A DNA stretch of 64,000 nt from Scylla paramamosain (lineage: Eukaryota > Arthropoda > Malacostraca > Decapoda > Portunidae), in contig NC_087156.1 of assembly GCF_035594125.1 (NCBI RefSeq), positions 19,396,997 to 19,460,996 on the forward strand, in the 5' to 3' direction. Positions 43,240-54,008 of this stretch are shown piece after piece. Position 1 is the first letter of the stretch, and every line of letters starts with the position of its first letter. The position numbers and the translations under genes are program-made. The notes beneath the pieces are model-generated. The model searched no databases. It had not been told where the DNA came from and saw only the letters and a program-made list of their open reading frames with translations.

Positions 43240-46200
43240 GTGAGTGCATAGTGTCTCTAGCATCCTTCTCTTCTTATTTCAAACCATTTTTGTCATTATC
43301 CTCATTAAGTACAATATCATTTATGTTATGACATTTGAGAAAATGAGGTGCAGCTTTTTCTTTGTCATAAAATTTCTGTTAGTCTTGGGATCTACACTGC
43401 AAATATTGATTATTAGCATTTGCCCCTTTGCTATCTAACAAGATTCTTGCCTTTTGTTTTCCTCAGGACTATGGGGGAAGTGTGACCCCAGCCAAGGCCA
43501 GGCGGTCATGGGGGGACCTGTTGAAGTTTCGTTCCCGCCCCAAGGAACGACAGCTGTCCCCAGCTATTGGCAATCTCCCTCAGCCACCCTTGCCTGCCCC
43601 AGTGACTCACAACTACATGGCAGAGTACCGGCAAAAGTATGGCGGCTACAGCGGGACAGTGGGGCGCACATCTTACCAGGCCCTTCGGGTGGTGCAGGGC
43701 ATATCCACATCGCCGGGCCTGACTGTACCATCTCCTCTGAACAGCCATGCCAGCAAGACCACCATGTCTTCTACTGTACGCTACACTGACTGGTTTGGCT
43801 CAGTGGCAGGGCGGCGGCCACCTGTTCGGCCACCCCTTCCTGCCTTTCCAGGAGCACCACCACCAAGTCTCCATGCTTCTGAGAAGAGTGCTGCTTGGGA
43901 CCATTATGTGACTCTTGATCCTGTGTATGAGGCACCGCGTGTGGTGCCAGTGCAGCTGTACACTAATGTGTGTGTCTGTCCAGAACAGCTTTTAAATACC
44001 AGAAGCAAGAAAAAAAAGAAATGCAAAAAGTGTGGGAGAAAGGTGGCCACTGTACGTCATGCTACTGCAGGTATGGTTGCCAAAGTCCGACCAGCAATAC
44101 CAACCAACCTATATCAGCCCTCAACGGCACGTGCTCCTGTGGCCACACCACGGGCCTGGGGCTGGCAGGTGCTGGAGGAGCAAGTGTATGAAAGGTATGA
44201 AGTTCAGACACGCCAGAACCCTGTCCCTGTAACACATGCTCACAGTGAGGATGAGTCGCCCACCACCACACCTGAAACTATCCGGAGCGTGAAGAGCATT
44301 CGTAGTACCAAGAGTGGCCGGAGCAACGACAGTTCAACAACCATCACCCGGGATGCACTAGAGCCCTCACGACCTGCTCCTCCCCCTCCTCGCATGCTTC
44401 CTTCAGTTCCAGATGACCAAAATATAGTCACAAATTCATTTAGTGCCAAAGAAACCTCATCCTCAGGTGAGCTAGGTGATAAACGAAGCTCTATTTTAAC
44501 AGAAAATCCAACGGCGTACCAACTTCTCACCAGCTTTGGTGGTGTTCCTGACCCTCACCACAGCTCAGACCCTGATGAGTTGAGTGACAATGCTGTGGAC
44601 ACCTCATGGGATGCAGAGGCCACCACACCTACTAAAGACTCTCACACTGGCACTGTGATAACTGTTGGCAGTAATCATTCACATGATGAGACTACTGCTT
44701 GGCCAGTTGCTGACAATGTGACACAAAACAAAATTAAGATTTACACAAACAATGATGGTACTGTTTACAGTTCTGGTGTTAATGATTCAAAAGAAAAGTT
44801 TAAGGACATTCCATATGATTCCATTTATGAAACTAGTGGAACTAAGATCATGTTGTCTTCTACATCTAATAAAAATAATATATTGTCTGATAAGAGGATG
44901 AATTCATCAAACATGCAGAGTCCCCTATCAAGTTTCAGTGTTACTTCATGCAACGGTAAACAAAGTTCCTCATCTCCCAGTAAAGTAGGTTCTAGGAATA
45001 AAAGTAATTCTACCAAAAAATCTGTAATTGAGTCAGCCAGCCATGAAAGAAAAAATGGCCTGAAAAATAGTCATAGTTCCAGCCTCATCAATGGAAGTAG
45101 AAAGAATGTGTCTCAAGATGTGAAGCATGTGACAGTGAGCAGTCAGAATAATGCAGTAGGGGTTGGTACCACCACTAATGGTCCAAAGTTGGAGGTAAAG
45201 AAACTCCGAGAGGCAAGTGAGCTCCAGCAGGGTGGTAACACTGTTCGTATTGCTGGCCAACGCATGCTCGTCCTCACCCCTGGAGCACCTCCCCCCGAAC
45301 CTCGATCAGGATTCTCAAGTGGTGAAGATGAGAATGATACCAGTGTGGAGGATGACACCAGTGACTACCCTCTGTCCTCCCCCTCACGAGGTTCTGACAG
45401 TGACACCTTGCCAGAGGAGGAGGATCTGCCAATGGACTCGTCTGATTCATCATACAGATATCCTGATTCCAACCTTGACTCTGCTGTATCTAGTCTTAGC
45501 TCTTCAGCTTTTTCTTATGAGGGATCAGCAGCTGTGAATGACTGGTGGCCTGCTACCAGGGACATTATTTATGAGGAAGAGGAAACAGGTGAAGCAGATA
45601 AACTTAGTAATGAAAACAAAGAAGAAACTGAGCCAAATGATGGTAACTCATCCTCACTTGGAGAAGAGGAGCAAAGTGTGACCTCATCCTCAGCCAGCTC
45701 TCCATTACGCCCTGAAGGTCTCCACCCAACTCTTTCTGAACTACTCAAGGTTAAGTCCATCTTGAAAAAGCCTCCATCTGTGGATACCAGTTCAGAGACT
45801 GACTCTGACTTCTATCTCCCAACCATGGAGTTTAAGCAGAACCAAAGAAAGAAAAAACAAGTGCAGTTTAGACCTTCACATGATATCACAGTCATTGAGG
45901 ATGCTGGAGAATCTAAGGGCCGCAAAGTGTCTTCAGCTAGATCTTCTAAAAGGGACCATGAAAAAGAAAATTGGAAAAATAACTACAATCTGTTTTCTGA
46001 TCTTCAAGACATTTATGCAAGAAATAACATGTCTAAAGTGTACAAGCCACAAGTCATAGACAGTTGTGTTGATTCAAAAAATGAGGAAAGTGTACATAGT
46101 GAATGTGATGACTACCAGGTAACTGAAATGTATAATAATGAAAACAGTGAACAACTGCAACATGAAATTGAGGAAGAAGCACAAGAGAATGGTCAGCTGG

Positions 46201-48225
46201 AGCCTGAAATATCACTCTTGGATTCCAATAACTCTGCTCATCTTGAGTTTAATGGGAAAGAGACGTGGAGTGCGGACCAAGAACAGGGAAGCTGCGAAGG
46301 GGAAGGTTTGCTATGTATGCATTTTGTTTCTAAACACTTTGTTAGAGTATTATAGATCCAAAGAAATGCTTATCACACAGTTTGATAAGGTTCTTTCTCC
46401 TAAAAAAAAAAAAAAATTGCATAGAATCCCTCCTATGATAATTACTAATGCTCTGTATTTGAGTTCCTCACCATGCTGTTTTTCAATTATTATATTGCTT
46501 TATTATATACAGGGTGTCCCATGATGAAAGTTGCATATTCTCAGAAGTAAAAGATCAAGTCATTCTAAATCAGAAATATTCTCTGCATATTGAATGTGAT
46601 AACATTCATCATATATTTTAAGGCTTTTCCTTTGGTTTGAAACCTATAACTGTGGATTAATTCTACATATTCAAAAGAGAATGTATAACATAATGCATGT
46701 AATATATGGATTGTTTAAAGCCAAGAACTTGCTAAGCCACTAACCTGCACTGATCTGCCTGTGAAGTGCTACAAATTTTTTTGCAGTAAGAAAATGCACA
46801 AGAACTTAGTTTTAGCAGTTCCAGAAAATACCACTTTATCAGTTTTCAATTGTTATCTTTTTCATTTTCAGAAACTAAAATAGAATAGATGATTTATAAT
46901 CAATTTGCAAAAGTTTTAAACTAGATTTTGAATCCAAACTAACTTACTTGTGTTTTCAGCCGACAGTCACCACCGGTCCAGACTCCACCGTTGTCTGAGT
47001 GAGCGTCAGACTCCAGGTGAGAGCTTGCCAGACCTTCAGGATGCTGTCATCAACCATCTCAACCCACACAACAAGCCTCCAGACACAACCTCAGCCAACA
47101 CTTCATCTTCGGTTCCAACTCGCCAAGCTCCTCCACCACCCAGGAGCCGAACCATGAGCCCCACCAGGCCCAGTGTGCCGCCCCCTCCCCCACCCACGGG
47201 GAGACCAGCAGCAGCATGTGCATCACCTTCCAAGTCATCTCCACGGGAACGACCTCTCCCGTCCCCTCCTCCTCCTCTGCCCTCAAGGCCTCCTCCTGAG
47301 TCTCCACCACCATCTCCTCCTCCTCCATTACCAACATCTCCTCCTCCTCCCCTGGAAGATGCAGAAAAGATAACCATTGTTAATTTCTCAGCTCATGATT
47401 CTTCATCTCCCCAAAATCCAACTTTTCATAGCTTCAAAGCCTCTGATAATTCACTGCATCCATCAGCCAAGCTGATTTCTTCACCATGTCATGGATCTTC
47501 CCAAGAAAATCCACAATCCAAAGATGAACTTCGAGAAGTTCTGCCTCCAGTGGGACACATTGCTATGTTTGGTGGAGGTGAAGAAACTAGAACTGCAACC
47601 ATCAGGGGTCGAGGGGCTGGCCACACCCGACCTTCATTTTTGGGAACATTTGTGGCTGGGGTGTCTCCTAACACTACCATTCAATCTAGTCCACCACAAG
47701 CTCCACGCAGGCGTAACAGAAACCATTCCCAAAGTCCTGAGGCTCGTGCTGGTACCACAAGGAATTCTAGACATAAACTGGAAGGCCACAGCTCCCAAAT
47801 GTCTTTCCAGAAAGGTGTTAGGGAAGAGGATCCGTATGAACAAATAACCGATCACATATATGAAGAACTACTGTCTCGTTCCCCACCTATTTCATCACCT
47901 TTTAGCAATCACTGCAATTCTGCTCAGGATTCTGCTCAACTTATGTCACCTGTCCCTGGAAAATCTATGTTTGAAGGTGCCTCGAAGGATGAAATCTTGG
48001 AGTACCTCCAGGATGCACGTCGCAGGGTGGCCAACTCTGTGGATGAGGATGAGGACAGAGATGAGGTGTGTGGACTCTCTTTGTTCCTTGATACAAGATC
48101 TCTGCTTCTTTACATCATAGAGTTTGATAGGCTTCATACAGTATTTTGGGTAATCTCTGGAAACTTAGTAATATCATGTTTTTGTAGGACCTTATATAGG
48201 TATCTCAACTTATCACTTTGCTGGA

Positions 48226-48257
<32 letters not shown>

Positions 48258-51200
48258 GCCCATGTGCTGATGATGCACTTTAATATGATAGCCTGGTTTA
48301 AGAAAATGTTAAACCTCACAGTTCTTATTCCTTTATCATTTATCAAGTGACAGTGTCAATGACACTATCTGATTACTTATTATCACATTTCTTTAACTTG
48401 CTTTGATGCAGAATTATGCAGTATTTACCACTGGTCTTAACAAGTAGCAAAACTGGAAATCCCTGCTCATAAACTCTGTATTTTCTGTCTGTACATGTGT
48501 TGAACTCAACAGAAAATTTGTAATGTTAATGATCTCAATTAAAGTGTGGCTGCACATTTCCAGGAACTTGATGGTGATCCCTTGGATGCTGAGGTGGACC
48601 TCGAGGATGATGAGGAGGAGGACCAGTTAGGAGTAGATCCACCTGAAGATCAGTTCACGGTCCTTACTTCAAGAAACAGGGGCAACAGGTCCTCCAATAT
48701 GAGTTCTAACTCAGACTCATCGGAGAACAGCGGCCTCCTTCGATCAGACAAGGTAAAATTTGTGTTGAAAATATTAGAAATTACATTGATCTTAGTAGAT
48801 GTATACTAAAACATGGTTTAGTAAGAGCAGGCAAGCAATGTTAGATATTGTGCACTACTAATATTGCTTACTTTTCACTGCCCTCCAGACTTTCTCCCTC
48901 AAGTTCTTCGTGAACACACGTTACTTTTACAAATTCCACTATGAGCATGAAATCACTAAATCATACAGAAAGGTAAAATATTCATCCCTTTGCCCAAGAT
49001 AAATTTGCAGCTGAACAAATTTCTGGATATTTTTTATTTAAATTTACTGGAATGTAACTTTGTCATAAGTTAGGGGCCAAGTACACTTTGCCAAGTATGA
49101 AATTAAACCTCCATGATGGTTTGATTAACTTAACAGTTGTTTTGATGAATAGTACTCATAAGAACATAAGAACATAAGAAATAAGGGAAGTTGCAAGAAG
49201 TGACCAGGCTTACACATGACAGTCCTTGTGTGAAATATACCTACCTATTCCCATATATTATTCCCATCCATAAAACCTGTCTAATCTTCTCTTAAAGCTC
49301 CCTAATATTCTAGCACTAACAAAATAATTACTGAGTCTGTTCCATTCATCTACCACTTTATTTGAGAACCAATTTCTTTCTTTCTCCTTCCTAAACCTAA
49401 ATTTTTCAAACCTGTTATTTCTTGTTCTATCCTGGTTTCTCATCCTATGAATTTTGCTTACATCCCCCTTGTTATAACCCTTATACCACTTAAAGACTTC
49501 TATCAAGTCCCTTCTTAACCTATGTCTCTCTAAAGAATGTAGATTTAACAGCTTCAATCTCACTTCATAAGGAATACTCCTCATCCCCTGCATCCTTTTA
49601 GTCATTCTCCTCTGTAATGATTTTAATAGACCTATATCTTTCCTGTAATGTGGGGACCAGAACTGCACAGTATAGTCTAGATGAGGTCTGACCAGTGCCA
49701 AGTATATCTTTAATATTACTTCCAGCCTTCTACTTTTAACACTCCTAAAAATTAATCCTAGTACCCTATTTGCCCTGTTTCTGGCCTCTATGCATTGTTT
49801 TCCGAGATGGAGTTCGTTGCTAACTATAACTCCTAAATCTTTCTTGTATCCTGTACCTACCAGAGTTTTGTTATTTAATGTGTACTTACTGTGTGGGTTT
49901 CCTCTACCTACGCTAAGTACTTTGCATTTGTTGATATTAAATTGCATTTGCCATCTGTCCGTCCATTCATTCATCCCATCTAAATCTGCCTGCAAGGCAA
50001 TGCCATCTGATTATGACCTAATTAATCTACCTATCTTTGTGTCATCTGCAAATTTACTAACATCACTACTAATTCCACTATCCAAGTCAATGATATATAT
50101 TAGAAATAACAATGGCCCTAATACTGATCCTTGTGGCACCCCACAAATTACATGACCCCACTTGGAGTCAACTGTGTTAAATTTCTCATCATCATACTGT
50201 AAGTGTAGTATGCATCTTGAATAGCTTACATTCTTTTACTTTCCTGAATATTTTAAACTTTTCTTCTACAGGAACGTTTAGTGTTTGGTGAGGTTGAAAG
50301 AACAGACTCAGGTGTGGGATCAGAGACCAGCAAACCTTCTGTCCTGCGCCATGGCAAACAAGGCATTGCTACCACTCATGGGGCCACGGCTGTGCGGGAG
50401 GGAGACCTGCCCCTCTGTGATGACTGTGACTCCCCTGTGGATACCCGAGTAACTAACAGGTCAGTTCTGCCAGAGCCAAATAATATATAAAAAGATCTAC
50501 AAAGAAGGAATAGTAATCAAAAAAATGTAAAATTGATCTGGAAACAAGTGAATTTGAGAAGTACACATCTAGGAGTCATGCAAACAGTCTAGAGCATCAC
50601 AAAATGCATTAATTGTTTTCATAAGTGATTCCTACTTTGTCTATGCAATCACTGCATCAGTTCCCTTCCCACACAGCGGCGTGGTGTATGCTCCACTCGT
50701 GTGCCGCAGGTGTTCTCGGCGGCGTGGAGAACGCAAAGAAATTTTGACAGAAATAATGGAGACTGAAATTAAGTATGGCCAGGACCTGCGAGTCATGATT
50801 GACCAGTTCTACAGGTAAGACACCACCATCTCTGCTGGAAGTTGATGGTGTGGTGTATTTCAAAACTTCAAAAAATTGAGGTTGAGAAATAAGATTGACA
50901 TTACATAGATAAAAATATTATGAGAGATAATTAATATAATGATCAGACCAAAAAATGGCATATGAAAAGATAAAGACACATGAGGACTTAATGCAGACCT
51001 CATGCCTCCACGTCTATTTTCTGTCGAGTTAAAGAAAGGCCTATAATTAAAGAAAACCATCAACTTTTATAAGTATCCTTTTGCAATATCTAGAGTCAAA
51101 ACTCTCATAATGTCTTCTCATGTGCACAAAACCCTTTTGTGTTCTTGATTCTCCAGAAAGTAAGATGATACTGCCACTTACAAATCTGTTAATCTTTTGC

Positions 51201-53967
51201 AGACCCATCTTGGTGGCAGGGCTGTTGAGTCGGGACCAGTTGAAAGGCATCTTTCTGAACGTGGAAGACCTGTTGGAACACAACCGGGTCTTCTCTCTGC
51301 AGCTTCGTGATGCTCTAGAGATTGCACTGGAACAAGGAGATGAAGACTTGCTCACAGTAAATGTGGCTCGCCTCTTCTTACAAGCAGCACCTATGTTACA
51401 TGCTTTTGAGACTTACTGCGTCAGACAGGTCTGTGCAAGACTCTTAAGTCTCATCATAAGTTTAACCTTCTGTTTTTTGTGTTGTTGTGATTGAATTAAT
51501 CTGATTTTTATTTATTTTAATCTGAGTAAAAGAATCATGATTTAAACTTTTTTCTCTATAAATCCCAGTTATTTATTGTGTTCAACAGAATGTATGGTTA
51601 CATAATGTAGGAAGGTAATTTAATTCACAAGGATGTATATTTACACACACACACACATTCACAAGGATGTATATTTACACACACACACACTCATGATATA
51701 TTGTTGTCCTTCCATGCATCACCATGTCATCTCTTTGCCTTTCTTTTTACTCTTGTCTTTCCTTACTGTATAATGACACCCCATTGTTTGGCACTTTTTT
51801 GTTTTATTGATTCATTCACTCACCCTTCATGACAGAACACACATATTTAACAAAATGTTTGAGTTTCTAAGAATGATGTGTATTCCACAGGGTTCTGCCT
51901 CACTACTGCTACAGACTCTGGAGAAGGAGAGGGAGCTACTGAGAATATTCCTCAAAGTATCACAGATGGAGAACACGCTGTTAAGGCGGATGAATCTCCA
52001 TTCATTTCTTATGGTAATGATCATCTTGTTAAAGAGAATACAGAAACTGTAATGATCATCTTGTTAAAGAGAATACAGAAACTGTAGATTGGGGAAAAAT
52101 GAAAAGTTGGATGAAGTGTTGATGAGAGTGTAGTTACTGACATTGTTTCACTGTTTCATGGCACATGCTATTGTAAGCCCCAAGTATTAATGTTTGTGAT
52201 GTAAGCGAAGAATGTAAGGATAAAATTTTCTCATTTTGATTTCAGGTACCTGTTCAGAGAGTAACTAAGTATCCCCTGCTGCTGGCACGCCTCTACAAGG
52301 CAACACCTCCAACTCATGCCTCAAGGGAAGACTGTCGCAGAGCCAAGGAAAAGATTGAATTACATCTGCAGCATATGAATAATGTAAATAAGAGCATATT
52401 CACAATTGTAGTATGCCTATAGGTTTCTTGATAGGGATTAATATTTTAATGTCTCAAAATCATGATACACCTTGTGTAATATAAAAGGTAACTAAAGAGA
52501 ATGAAACAAAAGTATTGGGGACCCACTTTGTATTTCCCTTCTTATGTCTTAGTTCACTCCATTTTTGAGGGATGTCAGTCTGGTATGTAAATTGATTTTT
52601 CTTGTCACAGGAGACAAAGGAAGTGAGTCCCACCAAACTCTGGCGACGCATATCCATGAGTGTGGGCAGCGGAACACCAATGAAGCGTTCCTCACAGTCA
52701 CACAACTTCTCCATGAACCTCAAACTCAGGAAGGTAGGACAAAGATTACCAAGACAGGTGTCAGTGAAGGTTTTATTTGCTCAGTGTCATCTAATTTTGC
52801 AATTAAAGAACAGAATGGTCTTTTAACTCATGAATTGTTTCATAATTATGATTTTGAAAAGTAGTTCTTTTTTATGGGAAAATTTTTTATCACAGTAATA
52901 TCACGTTAAACTGCACAGTTACATATCTACATCACCATAGCTTGTGTATGATAATTTAAACAACAATTTATGATTAGATGATTATCTCCCATGTGGAGGA
53001 AATAGGAGAGAATGAAATGAAAGAGAAGACTAATTTTGTATGACAGGAAAGCAGAGGGAAGTCCCTTATAGAGTGAGAAGACAGATCACTTGAGTGGGAA
53101 GGGAAGGATAAATACAGGAAAAGTCAGTTACGACTCATGATGAGAGAGCTCCAGTAAACAGGTGTTAGAAGTGATAGAAATAATTAAGTGACTGAACTGA
53201 AAGTTTGATGGATTGGTAGATTCTTAAATAATTTGAAATGTATAAGTTAAATTCAGAATGGTTGTAAGGGAAGATAACCTCTATGGATAATATACAAGGA
53301 AAAATGTAGGACAGGAAAGAGATGAATGTCAATTTGTTCTTCAATACACATCTACCTTGACTCTAGTGATTTCAATAGTATTTTTTTTTTTTTGTCATTA
53401 TTCTTGGCAAAATACACAGTACCTTCATCCTATATAGACTTTAATTATGACTTGGCCTTTTCCTTTTCTCAGCTGGCCCTACAAGTCCTAGATTGGAGCC
53501 CGGAAGAAGCAACAGTAGTGCGTGAAGGCAGGCTTTTCTGCCTCGCACCAGACTCAAACAACTGGACTCGACGGGGACGCTCCCTCAAAATGATGACGGT
53601 TCAGGTTCTCCTTGTGACACTTGGCACAGTAAGTAACAGAGAACTATGCTGTACATTACATCAGCAGATGGTGCTGAGTGGGGTGATCCTGGATCATCAA
53701 AAAATTGGAATAGTTCATGACCAAAGATTTATAGTTGCTGTTAAAGCATCTTGGTGGTATTAAGGTAGCAAGTGCTTTTGTTAAAATGGTTGAAGTTATT
53801 TACTGGCTGTTGTGAGCATGCTGAGATAAAGCAGAAATGTGTATTTTATGATGCAAGAATTATTTCAAAATAACTGCCTATGACTTTGAACATGATCTTT
53901 AGATGTAGAGGGTATCCTTGAGAGAGAGCAGACTTGTTAGGAAATTAATCAGAAGTAGCAAGATGCA

Positions 53968-54008
<41 letters not shown>

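Noticed and set aside
43454..43789. Alternative frame in GEF exon 2, reachable from the ATG at 43166
   Set aside because: It ends after about 110 codons and overlaps the 946-codon frame, so it is a shadow.
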